Origin: Sphingobacteriaceae bacterium
Lineage (GTDB): Bacteria; Bacteroidota; Bacteroidia; Sphingobacteriales; Sphingobacteriaceae
NCBI GenBank assembly: GCA_903642215.1
Contig: CAHJWG010000007.1
Span: forward strand, 124,001 to 188,000
Length of the DNA stretch: 64,000 nucleotides
Direction: 5' to 3'
Shown piece after piece: positions 19,543 through 28,233 of this stretch. The notes below the pieces were generated by a model. The model saw only the letters and a program-made list of their open reading frames with translations, made no database searches and was not told the origin of the DNA. Every line of letters begins with the position of its first letter. The stretch's first letter is position 1. The position numbers and the translations under genes are program-made.

Positions 19543-20010
19543 ATGATTAGCAAATACACCCGGATGCTTCTTTTACCGATGTTTTTTTTAGTTGCTTCCT
19601 TCAAACCAATAACTCCGGCAAAAACATCAACTGTTTTAAAATCGGCTCCGGCAGATAAAATTATATTTATTGAAAACGATTGGAATGAAGCCGTAAAAAA
19701 AGCATCAACACAAAAAAAATACATTTTTGTGGATTGCTACGCCACCTGGTGCGGTCCTTGTAAAATGTTGAAAGTCAGAACTTTTACCAATAAAAAAGTA
19801 GCCGATTTCTTCAACAAAAACTTCGTAAATATTTCTATCGATATGGAAGCCGGACAAGGCCCGGCACTGGCAGAACGCTGGAAATTGCAGGCTTACCCAA
19901 CCTTAATTATTTTTGATGAAAACGCAAAACCGGTTCTCGGAACAGCAGGTTTTATGAACCCGGATGATCTGATGCGTTTTGCAGAACAAGCTTTAAACGG
20001 GAAAAGGTAA
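19543..20010 (+). CDS. Exported thioredoxin-fold protein
   Basis: 155 residues from MISKYTRMLLLPMFFLVASF, a signal peptide. The longer frame upstream overlaps the esterase and is not used. The active site is WCGPCK (C70, C73), and YPTLIIFDENAKPVLG holds the cis-proline. It is probably a periplasmic disulfide reductase/oxidoreductase of the DUF255/thioredoxin_7-like type. The signal-peptide codons 8-12 are an in-frame copy of the dispersed word (19563-19577). Confidence 0.85.
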   Translation: MISKYTRMLLLPMFFLVASFKPITPAKTSTVLKSAPADKIIFIENDWNEAVKKASTQKKYIFVDCYATWCGPCKMLKVRTFTNKKVADFFNKNFVNISIDMEAGQGPALAERWKLQAYPTLIIFDENAKPVLGTAGFMNPDDLMRFAEQALNGKR

Positions 20011-20077
20011 GGAATTAAAAGGGAAGTTGTTGAGGTTGCATAGCAACTAACATAGCATAGAAAAATTAGAATTATAA

Positions 20078-20716
20078 ATGACCACTATTATTTTAATAAT
20101 ATCTGTAGCTGTTATATTAATTTATGGCTACAAATATTTTTCTCCGAATCGTAAAAATCAGTTTCAGGAGTTTAACAATCAATCTTCTAAAAGGGAAGAA
20201 AAACTTCATTATGTTCAAGAAGAAAGGTCTGAATATGAAAGAACTACATCTAAAGAAAAAGGAGATAATTTTGAAAAGTTTGTTATCAAGTTATTTGATT
20301 TTGAGAGTAAAAGATTTTTACTGAAAGAATGGAGAAGTGATAAATATTATGATGGTATTTATCCTGCATCTAACCATTATCCTGATTTTGAAATTGAGTT
20401 GAAAACCAAAAGTTATATCAGCCTTTTTGCAGTAGAATGTAAATATAGAAGTATTTGGGGAGAGCATAATATTATCAGTTGGGCTACAGAACAACAAATT
20501 ATTAATTACGATAATTATAAAATTCAAAAGAGTTTTCCTGTGTTTATAGTGTTAGGTGTAGGTGGGAAATCAAACAGCCCGAAAGAGGTTTATGTATTTT
20601 CTTTAGAGGATGTTAATTATCAACCTACTATAAATTATAATCAGGTACAGTGTTTTAGAAGGGAAAATATTTATGCTAAATTATTTTATAATGCAGAATT
20701 TAACTCTTTACAATAA
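20078..20716 (+). CDS. Membrane-anchored PD-(D/E)XK nuclease-like protein
   Basis: 212 residues. A single N-terminal membrane helix (2-18) is followed by a charged linker to about 60 and a nuclease-like domain. GDNFEKFV supplies the conserved glutamate helix, PDFEI has D103, and FAVECKYR gives the E120-x-K122 pair. These form the Mrr/NERD-type catalytic pattern. It may be a tethered restriction-like nuclease or a DNA-repair-type protein. The gene is visibly more AT-rich than its neighbours, which suggests acquisition. The substrate is unknown. Confidence 0.65.
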   Translation: MTTIILIISVAVILIYGYKYFSPNRKNQFQEFNNQSSKREEKLHYVQEERSEYERTTSKEKGDNFEKFVIKLFDFESKRFLLKEWRSDKYYDGIYPASNHYPDFEIELKTKSYISLFAVECKYRSIWGEHNIISWATEQQIINYDNYKIQKSFPVFIVLGVGGKSNSPKEVYVFSLEDVNYQPTINYNQVQCFRRENIYAKLFYNAEFNSLQ

Positions 20717-20785
20717 TCGATCTGATAAAATTACTATTTATTGTTTTCAGTAGATGTTAATACTCCTTTTACCACCCAAAAAACC

Positions 20786-22276
20786 TTAACGATAAGCCGC
20801 CTCACTCCAACGCAACTCATTACGCAACTGGTTCAGTTTCGTATCCTGGTCAATTAAAACACATTCAATTCCGGCGATGTCGGCAAAATCCTGCAGGTGT
20901 TCTGCGGTTAAATTCTGACTGTAACCGGTATGATGCGCACCGCCGGCATAAATCCAGGCGGCACAGGCGGTTTTTAAATCGGGCAGCGGTTTCCAAAGTA
21001 CGCGGGCGACGGGCAGGTTTGGCAAATCATGTTCAGGTTCTACGGCTTCCACTTCGTTTACCAACAAACGAAAGCGATTGCCCATATCGATGATCGAAGC
21101 ATTTAAAGCAGGGCCGCCGGCCACGTTAAATACCAAACGAACCGGGTCAGCTTTGCCGCCGATGCCCAGCGGATGGATTTCACAAGTTGGTTTCCCTTTA
21201 GCAATAGAAGGACAAATTTCCAGCATGTGTGAACCTAAAACCATCGAATTATTAGGTTCAAAATGGTAAGTGTAATCTTCCATAAAAGAATTTCCGCCCG
21301 GCAAACCGCTGCCCATTACTTTCATCGCGCGCACCAAAGCGGCAGTTTTCCAGTCGCCTTCTCCGCCAAAACCGTAACCTTCGGCCATTAAACGCTGCGT
21401 GGCAATGCCGGGAAGCTGCGCCAAACCGTGCAAATCTTCAAAAGTATCCGTGAAACCTTTGTAGTTTCCCTGTTGCAAAAAAGTACGCAAACCGATTTCA
21501 ATTTTCGCTGCTTCTTTTAACGAGATAAATTGTGGGCCGCCTTTCTGCAAACTTTCTGCTAAAGTATAAGCAGCATGGTATTCCTCAATCAGCTGATCGA
21601 TCTGTGCATCAGTAGTTTGGTTAATTATTTCCACCAAATCACCGATGCCGTACGTATTTACAGCGTAACCAAACTTCAGCTCAGCTTCTACTTTATCGCC
21701 ATCGGTAACGGCTACAAAACGCATATTATCGCCAAAACGGACGAATTTTGCACCTTGCCAGTCGAACCAGCCGGCAGCGGCACGCGCCCAGATACCAACA
21801 CTTTTTTGCACTTCTTCATCCTCAAAATGGCCAACTACAACTTTACGATTTAAGCGCATCCGGGTCATGATAAAACCAAATTCGCGGTCGCCGTGGGCAC
21901 TTTGGTTCAAGTTCATAAAATCCATGTCGATAGTTGCCCAGGGAATATCGCGGTTAAATTGCGTGTGTAAATGAAGCATTGGTTTTTGCAGAATTTTTAA
22001 CCCGCCAATCCACATTTTGGCCGGCGAAAATGTGTGCATCCAGGCAATCACGCCAATACAATTTTCAGCCTGATTAACTTCCTGGCAAATGCCATAAATT
22101 TCTTCGGTAGTTTTAACCGTTGGCTTAAAAATAATTTTAACCGGGATTTGGGTTGAAGCATCCAAAGTAGCAGCAATTTGCCTAGAATGTTCTGCCACTT
22201 GGTTCAACGTTTCTTCGCCGTATAAATGCTGGCTGCCGGTTACAAACCAAACTTCCAGTTCTTTTAGGTTGATCAT
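20786..22276 (-). CDS. araA: L-arabinose isomerase
   Basis: 496 residues, usual length for AraA, which converts L-arabinose to L-ribulose. The N-terminal [17 protein letters not shown] is the family signature; metal ligands lie in [11 protein letters not shown] and the [18 protein letters not shown] segments. It is the last gene of the araR-araB-araD-araA row, 42 bp after araD. A degraded repeat word (20759-20773) lies beyond its stop. Confidence 0.97.
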   Translation of the reverse strand: MINLKELEVWFVTGSQHLYGEETLNQVAEHSRQIAATLDASTQIPVKIIFKPTVKTTEEIYGICQEVNQAENCIGVIAWMHTFSPAKMWIGGLKILQKPMLHLHTQFNRDIPWATIDMDFMNLNQSAHGDREFGFIMTRMRLNRKVVVGHFEDEEVQKSVGIWARAAAGWFDWQGAKFVRFGDNMRFVAVTDGDKVEAELKFGYAVNTYGIGDLVEIINQTTDAQIDQLIEEYHAAYTLAESLQKGGPQFISLKEAAKIEIGLRTFLQQGNYKGFTDTFEDLHGLAQLPGIATQRLMAEGYGFGGEGDWKTAALVRAMKVMGSGLPGGNSFMEDYTYHFEPNNSMVLGSHMLEICPSIAKGKPTCEIHPLGIGGKADPVRLVFNVAGGPALNASIIDMGNRFRLLVNEVEAVEPEHDLPNLPVARVLWKPLPDLKTACAAWIYAGGAHHTGYSQNLTAEHLQDFADIAGIECVLIDQDTKLNQLRNELRWSEAAYR

Positions 22277-22300
22277 ATTTGATATTGAGATTTTTTTATC

Positions 22301-22315
22301 GATAAAAGAAGCATC
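22301..22315 (-). repeat. Dispersed word, A flavour
   Basis: A perfect copy on the minus strand beginning 3 bp after the araD stop, in sense orientation, in the 42-bp araD-araA gap. Confidence 0.9.
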
Positions 22316-22318
22316 CCG

Positions 22319-23017
22319 TTACTGCCCGTAATAAGCATCTTTTCCATGCTTCCGTTCGTAATGTTTTTGGATGAGGGAAGCTTTTAGCCGCGCAACTTCC
22401 GGGTTAATTTGTTCGGTGAGATAAGCGATGCGCGCCACTTCCTCCAAAACCGCACTGTTATAAACCGCTTTTTCTACCGATTTTCCCCAGGTAAAAGGCG
22501 CATGGTTTCCTACCAAAATCATTTCCGTTTCGCGGTAATCCATGCCTTTTTCGCGTAAGCAATCCATGATTTGGAAACCGGTTTGATGTTCGTAATTTCC
22601 TTCGATCATCAAATCAGCCATCGGCGGCGCACAGGGAATATCCATTGTACAATGATCAGCATGTGTGGTGCCGTAAATCGGAATATCACGCTGCGATTGC
22701 GCCCAGGCCGTGCCGTATGTAGAATGTGTATGTGCGATACCGCTAATTTTTTCCCAGTGTTTGTACAAAACGGCATGTGTTCTAGTATCGGATGACGGGC
22801 GCATCAATCCTTCAACCGTTTTACCTTCAAAATCCACGATCACCATGTTATCCGGCGAAAGCTCGTTGTAAGGCACACCGCTTGGCTTCACCGCAAAAAC
22901 ACCTTGTTCGCGGTCGGCCGCACTTACATTTCCAAACGTAAAAATCACCAAACCGAGTTTTGGAAGCTGCATGTTGGCTTCGTAAGCACTCAAACGGATC
23001 TCATCATATTTACTCAT
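22319..23017 (-). CDS. araD: L-ribulose-5-phosphate 4-epimerase
   Basis: 232 residues of the class II aldolase/epimerase family. The zinc histidines are in AHTHSTYGTAWAQ and the later GNHAPFTWG segment; PSSDTRTHAVLY and SGVPYNELSPDNMVIVDFEG are typical of AraD. It produces D-xylulose 5-phosphate for the pentose phosphate pathway. It lies 11 bp after araB, so the two are co-transcribed. Confidence 0.96.
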   Translation of the reverse strand: MSKYDEIRLSAYEANMQLPKLGLVIFTFGNVSAADREQGVFAVKPSGVPYNELSPDNMVIVDFEGKTVEGLMRPSSDTRTHAVLYKHWEKISGIAHTHSTYGTAWAQSQRDIPIYGTTHADHCTMDIPCAPPMADLMIEGNYEHQTGFQIMDCLREKGMDYRETEMILVGNHAPFTWGKSVEKAVYNSAVLEEVARIAYLTEQINPEVARLKASLIQKHYERKHGKDAYYGQ

Positions 23018-23028
23018 CGATACTGTTT

Positions 23029-24720
23029 TTACGAGGTAATTTCTTTGGTTTGGCTTTCGATGGCTTTGCCGAGGCTGATATATTTTTGATAGCGTTTTGC
23101 GTAGATTTCCACTTTCTGCGGATCGGGCTGATATTCCTGATCAAAACCTTGTCCCATTGCAGCCATCGCATCTTCCACTTTTGGGTAGATGCCGGCAACA
23201 GTTGCAGCAAACATCGCCGCACCGATGGCACAAGTTTGTTCCGATTTGTGGATGCGGATCGGCATGTTCATCACATCGGCCATCATCTGCATAATAAACG
23301 GCGACTTTCTGGCCACGCCGCCCAAACCAATCAACCCTTTTACCGGCACGCCTTCTTTATTAAACCGATCTACAATAGATTTTGCACCAAAACAGGTTGC
23401 TTCGGCTACGGCCCGAAAGACGGAAGGTGCGTTGCTGCCCAAACCTAAATTGGCAATTACGCCTTTCAGTTCCTGGTTGGCATCCGGTGTGCGGCGGCCG
23501 TTCAGCCAATCAATTGCCAGTTCACTTTTTTCATTTAACGGGATCTTTGCCGCTTCTTTGCTCAATTCCGGAATGAGTTTATCGGTCATTTCCTGCATCA
23601 GATTTACGGCCGTTTTCCGATCCACAATTTTAGTCGATAAAAGAAGCTCCTTCATCGGCCAAACCAGCAAACTGCGGAACCAGGCGTAGGAATCGCCAAA
23701 AGCAGACTGGCCGGCTTCCATGCCCGTCATCCCCGGAATAATCGAACCCGGAACTTGTCCGCAAATACCTTTAACCAGCGTACCTTCAACTGCTGCCGTT
23801 GGTGCAACCAGCATATCGCAGGTGGAAGTGCCCATTACTTTGCTTAAATAATAAGGTTCAATTTGGCCGCCAACCGCGCCCATATGCGCATCAAAAGCAC
23901 CAACGCCGATCAAAACATCGGTTGTTAAACCTAATTTTTCGGCCCAATCTGTACTTAAATTTCCGGCAGCTTTGTCCGAAGTATAAGTTTCTTGAAATAA
24001 CCTCGACTTAAAACCCTTTAAAAGCGGATCCCAGGAACTAAAAAATTCATCCGGCGGCAAACCGCCAAATTCTTCGGCCCACAAAGCTTTATGGCCGGCA
24101 GCACAAACGCTGCGTTTCATATCCGTAATATGTTTTCCGCCGGAGAGTAAAAACGGAATCCAATCGCAATGTTCCACCCAGGAATAGCAGGCGTTGCGCA
24201 CTTTTTCGTCCACCCGTAAAATGTGTAAAAGCTTCGCCCAGAACCATTCCGAAGAATAAATGCCTCCTACAAATTGTAAATAATTTGGTTCTGATTTTTT
24301 GGCGTGCTCATTCAGTTCTGCGGCTTCTTTCAGCGAAGTATGGTCTTTCCAAAGCACAAACATAGCGTTCGGGTTTTCTTCAAATCCGGGAAGCAAAGCC
24401 AGCGGCGTTCCGGTTTCGTTAACCGCAACCGGGGAAGAGCCGGTTGTATCTACAGAAATCGCTTTAACATCCTTTGGGTTGATGCCGGATGCTTTTTTTA
24501 GGCAATCTTTTATCGTGAATTCTAAACCTTCCGTAAAGTCCAGCGGATGCTGGCGGAACCGGTTTAAAGGTGCATCGCAATAAAGTGCTTTTTGCCAGCG
24601 CGGATAATTAAAAACCGAAGCGGCAATTTCCCGGCCGTTGGCAGCATCAACAATTACAGACCGCACAGAATCGGTGCCGTAATCAACACCAATTACAAAT
24701 GATTTTTTTGCCATCATCAT
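23029..24720 (-). CDS. araB: Ribulokinase
   Basis: 563 residues of the FGGY carbohydrate kinase family, the AraB length class. GVDYGTDSVRSVIVDA is the N-terminal phosphate motif, SVDTTGSSPVAVNETGTPL and GIGAFDAHMG-like GVGAFDAHMGAVGG are substrate-binding pieces, and GLGGVARKSPFIMQMMADV is near the C-terminus. It phosphorylates L-ribulose. Three ATG codons stand in a row at the start (24720, 24717, 24714). It is preceded by the Nudix regulator gene by 65 bp. Confidence 0.96.
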   Translation of the reverse strand: MMMAKKSFVIGVDYGTDSVRSVIVDAANGREIAASVFNYPRWQKALYCDAPLNRFRQHPLDFTEGLEFTIKDCLKKASGINPKDVKAISVDTTGSSPVAVNETGTPLALLPGFEENPNAMFVLWKDHTSLKEAAELNEHAKKSEPNYLQFVGGIYSSEWFWAKLLHILRVDEKVRNACYSWVEHCDWIPFLLSGGKHITDMKRSVCAAGHKALWAEEFGGLPPDEFFSSWDPLLKGFKSRLFQETYTSDKAAGNLSTDWAEKLGLTTDVLIGVGAFDAHMGAVGGQIEPYYLSKVMGTSTCDMLVAPTAAVEGTLVKGICGQVPGSIIPGMTGMEAGQSAFGDSYAWFRSLLVWPMKELLLSTKIVDRKTAVNLMQEMTDKLIPELSKEAAKIPLNEKSELAIDWLNGRRTPDANQELKGVIANLGLGSNAPSVFRAVAEATCFGAKSIVDRFNKEGVPVKGLIGLGGVARKSPFIMQMMADVMNMPIRIHKSEQTCAIGAAMFAATVAGIYPKVEDAMAAMGQGFDQEYQPDPQKVEIYAKRYQKYISLGKAIESQTKEITS

Positions 24721-24725
24721 AATTG

Positions 24726-24740
24726 GTGTCTAATTAACAC
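24726..24740. promoter_or_regulatory. Candidate operator upstream of araB
   Basis: The imperfect palindrome GTGTCTAATTAACAC (GTGT-N7-ACAC) lies 5 bp before the araB start. Its link to AraR is only positional. Confidence 0.3.
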
Positions 24741-24785
24741 TTATTTTTTTAGAAACTAAAATTGAGTTATTAATTGAGCCGAAAA

Positions 24786-25541
24786 TTAAAAAATCAGGCT
24801 TTCCGGATTCGGGATAAAGTTTAAAAAAGCCTGGAATTTTTCTTTGTACTGGTTCTCATTCAACATGTAATAAAAAGCACCTTTTTTAGAGTTTTCTTTG
24901 TGCTTGTCCTGCTGCCTGATCAGCAAACCGGTTGAAAGCAGTTTCCGGCTAAAGTTTCTTTTATCAAAAGTAGCACCGTAAATGCCTTCGTATAAACTTT
25001 GTAATTGCGGGATGGTAAATTTTTCGGGCAAAAGTTCAAATAAAATCGGATGCAGCGCAGCTTTATACCGAAGATGATTTTTTGCTGTTTCGATCATTTC
25101 TTCATGATCAAAAATCAGTTTTGGGAAATCATTCAGCAAAAACCACTCCGCGTGATATTCATCATTTAGCTGCTTTTCATATTTATGGATATCTATCAGC
25201 GAAAAATAAGCCACGCCGATTGTTCTTTCCAACGGATCGCGGAACGGTTCGCCAAAAACATGCAGCTGCTCCAGATAAACACCTTCCAGCCCGGTTAATT
25301 GCTTCAATATGCGATTTGCAGCCTGGTCCAGGTTTTCTGCCGGCTGGATAAAACCGCCCATCAAACTCCATTTTTTAGCTTCCGGTTCAAAGCCCCGCTG
25401 GATCAGTAGGATTTTTAAATCATTGCCGTCAAAACCGAAGATCACACAATCTACAGCTACAAGGATTCGTGTTTGTCCGGAATATCTGATCATCGAATGA
25501 GGCTTTAAAAGGAGCTGTGAATTTAAAGTTGAATGATACAT
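24786..25541 (-). CDS. araR: Nudix-type arabinose regulator AraR
   Basis: 251 residues. The first 150 form a Nudix fold (VAVDCVIFGFDGNDLKILLIQRG) and residues 160-251 a winged-helix domain of the NrtR type. The Nudix box is degenerate: after GGF-x3-AEN the expected REUXEE reads RILKQL, so the catalytic glutamates are missing. This fits a sensor that binds ligand without hydrolysis, as reported for the Bacteroides AraR that responds to L-arabinose. Its place just upstream of araBDA supports the call. Translation may start at 25541 or at the second ATG (25493). Confidence 0.88.
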   Translation of the reverse strand: MYHSTLNSQLLLKPHSMIRYSGQTRILVAVDCVIFGFDGNDLKILLIQRGFEPEAKKWSLMGGFIQPAENLDQAANRILKQLTGLEGVYLEQLHVFGEPFRDPLERTIGVAYFSLIDIHKYEKQLNDEYHAEWFLLNDFPKLIFDHEEMIETAKNHLRYKAALHPILFELLPEKFTIPQLQSLYEGIYGATFDKRNFSRKLLSTGLLIRQQDKHKENSKKGAFYYMLNENQYKEKFQAFLNFIPNPESLIF

Positions 25542-25641
25542 AAATTTAAATAATTCTCAAAAAATAAATAATGTCAAAAAGAAAATTATTATAATCCTGA
25601 GTTTGATTTTTAGAGCTTGTTTTAATTTTCCGGTTTATTTC

Positions 25642-25656
25642 CATGCTTCTTTTATC
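25642..25656 (+). repeat. Dispersed word, A flavour
   Basis: CATGCTTCTTTTATC followed by ACCTAAAAA, between divergent araR and kduD. Confidence 0.85.
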
Positions 25657-25739
25657 ACCTAAAAAATAGAGTTAAGGATAGCCGCCGTAAAAAATATTTG
25701 ACAGGAATTTTTACCTTGCCGCTGTTTAATCAATTTAAA

Positions 25740-26507
25740 ATGAATCTGAATTTATTTGATTTAAGCGGAAAAACTGTTTTGGTAACGGGCTGTAACCGCG
25801 GCATCGGTAAAGCCATGGCTGTGGCAATGGCCGAAGCCGGCGCAGATGTGATTGGTGTTTCTGCTTCTTTAGAACTGGAAAATAGTGAAGTAGAAAAAGA
25901 AATTTTGGCTTTGGGTAGAAAGTTTAAAGCGTATCAGGCAGATTTTTCTGACCGGGATAAATTGTATGAATTTTTAGAAAAGCTCTTTGCAGAAAACCCG
26001 CAAATCGATATTCTGATTAACAATGCCGGCATGATTTTGCGCAAACCGGCCGCAGAACATCCGGATGAAATGTGGGACAAAGTGATGGCCGTTAATTTGG
26101 ATGCGCCTTTTATTTTAGCACGAGAAATCGGTAAAAAAATGCTTGAAAAAGGTTCGGGCAAGATCATCTTTACGTGTTCGCTTTTAACATTTCAAGGCGG
26201 AATTACCGTTCCGGGTTATGCGGCCAGCAAGGCGGCTTTGGGCAGTTTGATCAAAGCATTATCCAACGAATGGGCTTCCAAAGGCATCAATGTAAATGGC
26301 ATTGCGCCGGGTTATATCGCCACAGATAACACAGAAGCATTGCGTAATGATCCTGATCGTAGTGCATCGATTTTATCCCGCATCCCGGCCGGCCGCTGGG
26401 GAAAACCGGAAGATTTTAAAGGCCCGGCGATATTTCTCGCATCCAAAGCTGCGGATTATGTAAATGGCACAATTTTAACAGTTGACGGCGGCTGGATGGG
26501 TCGCTGA
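25740..26507 (+). CDS. kduD: 2-dehydro-3-deoxy-D-gluconate 5-dehydrogenase (SDR)
   Basis: 255 residues from MNLNLFDLSG; an ATG at 25698 is less likely. The Rossmann motif is TGCNRGIGKA, then NNAG, the catalytic Ser in CSLLTFQGG and YAASK, ending NGTILTVDGGWMGR. It interconverts 3-deoxy-D-glycero-2,5-hexodiulosonate and KDG in unsaturated uronate catabolism. kduI follows by 21 bp and acts one step earlier, so this is a two-gene operon. Confidence 0.93.
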   Translation: MNLNLFDLSGKTVLVTGCNRGIGKAMAVAMAEAGADVIGVSASLELENSEVEKEILALGRKFKAYQADFSDRDKLYEFLEKLFAENPQIDILINNAGMILRKPAAEHPDEMWDKVMAVNLDAPFILAREIGKKMLEKGSGKIIFTCSLLTFQGGITVPGYAASKAALGSLIKALSNEWASKGINVNGIAPGYIATDNTEALRNDPDRSASILSRIPAGRWGKPEDFKGPAIFLASKAADYVNGTILTVDGGWMGR

Positions 26508-26516
26508 TTTTATACC

Positions 26517-26531
26517 GATAAAAGAAGCATG
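26517..26531 (-). repeat. Dispersed word overlapping the kduI start codon
   Basis: The plus strand reads GATAAAAGAAGCATG. Its last three bases are the first possible ATG of kduI. Confidence 0.85.
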
Positions 26532-27365
26532 ACAATGGAAATAAGATTTCAAAATAGTCCGAAAGAAACCAGCCGGATGAACACGCAGGATTTGCGCGCC
26601 AACTTTCTGGCAGAAAATATAATGGTTGATGATGCCGTAAAGTTCGTTTACTCGCATTATGACCGTGTAATTATCGGCGGAGCAAAACCTGTTCATCAAA
26701 CTTTAAAACTGGAAAATCATCCGGAATTACGTGCCGAATATTTTTTAGAGCGACGTGAAATCGGTATTATTAACGTTGGTGGTTCTGGTGAAGTAGAAGC
26801 AGATGGCCAAACCTTCGACCTTGAAAAATTAACCTGTTTGTATATAGGAAAAGGAACGAAAGAGGTTAGCTTTTCCAGCATCGCTCCCAATAATCCGGCT
26901 GTATTTTACCTGCTTTCGGCACCGGCACATGCGGTTTATCCGGCCCAAAAAATGACGAAAGACGAGGCTTCTCCCGGTAAATTGGGCGCGGTAGAAACTG
27001 CCAACGAACGCACTATTTATCGTTACATTCATCTGGAAGGCATCAAAAGTTGTCAGCTGGTAATGGGTTTAACCATTTTAAGTACCGGCAGCGTTTGGAA
27101 TACCATGCCGGCGCATACGCACACGCGCCGCATGGAAGCTTATTTTTATTTTGATGTTGCTGCCGAGCATCGCGTGTTGCATTTAATGGGCGAACCGCAG
27201 GAAACACGGCATTTGCTGGTAGCCAATCACGAGGCGATTATTTCTCCGCCGTGGTCGGTCCATTCCGGCTGCGGTACTACCAATTACGGTTTTATCTGGG
27301 GAATGGCGGGCGAAAACCTGGTTTACGGCGATATGGATGCGGTGGCAATCAGTGATTTGCGCTGA
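26529..27365 (+). CDS. kduI: 5-dehydro-4-deoxy-D-glucuronate isomerase
   Basis: 278 residues of the KduI cupin family. The zinc site is in MPAHTHTRRMEAYFYF and PPWSVHSGCGT. It isomerises the 4-deoxy-5-keto uronate released from unsaturated pectin oligomers, feeding KduD. The GH88 protein at 40 kb would generate its substrate. ATG is at 26529 or 26535; the first is formed by the overlapping repeat copy. The stop TGA overlaps another repeat copy. Confidence 0.95.
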   Translation: MTMEIRFQNSPKETSRMNTQDLRANFLAENIMVDDAVKFVYSHYDRVIIGGAKPVHQTLKLENHPELRAEYFLERREIGIINVGGSGEVEADGQTFDLEKLTCLYIGKGTKEVSFSSIAPNNPAVFYLLSAPAHAVYPAQKMTKDEASPGKLGAVETANERTIYRYIHLEGIKSCQLVMGLTILSTGSVWNTMPAHTHTRRMEAYFYFDVAAEHRVLHLMGEPQETRHLLVANHEAIISPPWSVHSGCGTTNYGFIWGMAGENLVYGDMDAVAISDLR

Positions 27366-27378
27366 TGCTGTTTTTATC
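27364..27378 (+). repeat. Dispersed word, B flavour, overlapping the kduI stop
   Basis: Perfect GATGCTGTTTTTATC. The first two bases are the last two of the TGA. Confidence 0.95.
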
Positions 27379-27428
27379 GGTATAATTTCAGATTCAATCA
27401 CCATCACTTTATTAATAATAAATTATTG

Positions 27429-27456
27429 TTGGTTTAACTTATAAATATTAAGTTTG
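27429..27456 (+). promoter_or_regulatory. Candidate promoter for the 27506 gene
   Basis: A -7 TAAGTTTG (27449-27456) and TTG at 27429-27431, with 17-bp spacing, slightly short of the usual 19. Confidence 0.4.
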
Positions 27457-27505
27457 ATAGGCTGTTTGGTATTGAGGTTATTTGTAAAATTTGAAACCGG
27501 AGTAC

Positions 27506-28111
27506 ATGAAAAAATTTTCAAACATTCTCGTTATGCTACTTATTCTCGGCGGGAGCATTTATACGCAGCCTGCACAAACTTATTCTCAGCTTAAAACCTT
27601 CCAGCAATCGCTTTCGGCAACAGATTTATCGTTTACATTTCCCAAAGATTTTAAAGAAATCAAGGCTTTTCATGAAGGCAATATTGATGTTGATTACGCC
27701 ATGGAGCTGCCGGAAGAAAATTTCCAGGTTTGGTATCTCGTAAAAAACATTCAGCAGCAATGGTTAAAACCCAAACTTTCCGAAGATAACAGCAAGCGCA
27801 CAACCATCAACCCGGATTCTCTTTACAACGTAATGGCGCAATATGCAGCCGATAAACTTGCCGGGAAAAACAATTATACCGCAAAGTATTTATCGCAGGA
27901 TGTGTTGAATACTTTTCATGCTGATAAAGGAAAATCTTATCAGCTGGAACTTTTAGACCGGCCGGAAACCAATCATTTTCAGTATGGATTGCTGCTGAGT
28001 TTGCAAAAAGACAGAACCGGTTACGTTTCTATGCTGTTTTTAAGTAACGATAATGGCCCCGACTTTTACAAAAAAGTTAACAAAGCTTATTACTCGGTTA
28101 AGTTTAACTGA
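27506..28111 (+). CDS. Exported protein, unknown
   Basis: 201 residues from MKKFSNILVMLLILGG, a signal peptide; an ATG 15 bp upstream is possible. The mature part is soluble and mixed alpha/beta, with phrases such as DLSFTFPKDFKEIK, MELPEENFQVWYLVKN and TGYVSMLFLSNDNGPDFYKKVNKAYYSVKF. It probably acts in the periplasm. I do not recognise the family. It is bracketed by two stop-proximal repeat copies at 27364 and 28110. Confidence 0.75.
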   Translation: MKKFSNILVMLLILGGSIYTQPAQTYSQLKTFQQSLSATDLSFTFPKDFKEIKAFHEGNIDVDYAMELPEENFQVWYLVKNIQQQWLKPKLSEDNSKRTTINPDSLYNVMAQYAADKLAGKNNYTAKYLSQDVLNTFHADKGKSYQLELLDRPETNHFQYGLLLSLQKDRTGYVSMLFLSNDNGPDFYKKVNKAYYSVKFN

Positions 28112-28124
28112 TGCTGTTTTTATC
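28110..28124 (+). repeat. Dispersed word, B flavour, overlapping a stop
   Basis: Perfect GATGCTGTTTTTATC; the TGA at 28109-28111 shares its first two bases. Confidence 0.95.
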
Positions 28125-28233
28125 AGGTAAAATTTATCCACAATCTGGGTAATTTTTCAACTTAAAGCTTTCGGGATAAGGTAAAACCTTTAGATTTTGA
28201 TAAATTTGTGCTAAAATTAGTAGCAAATTGATC

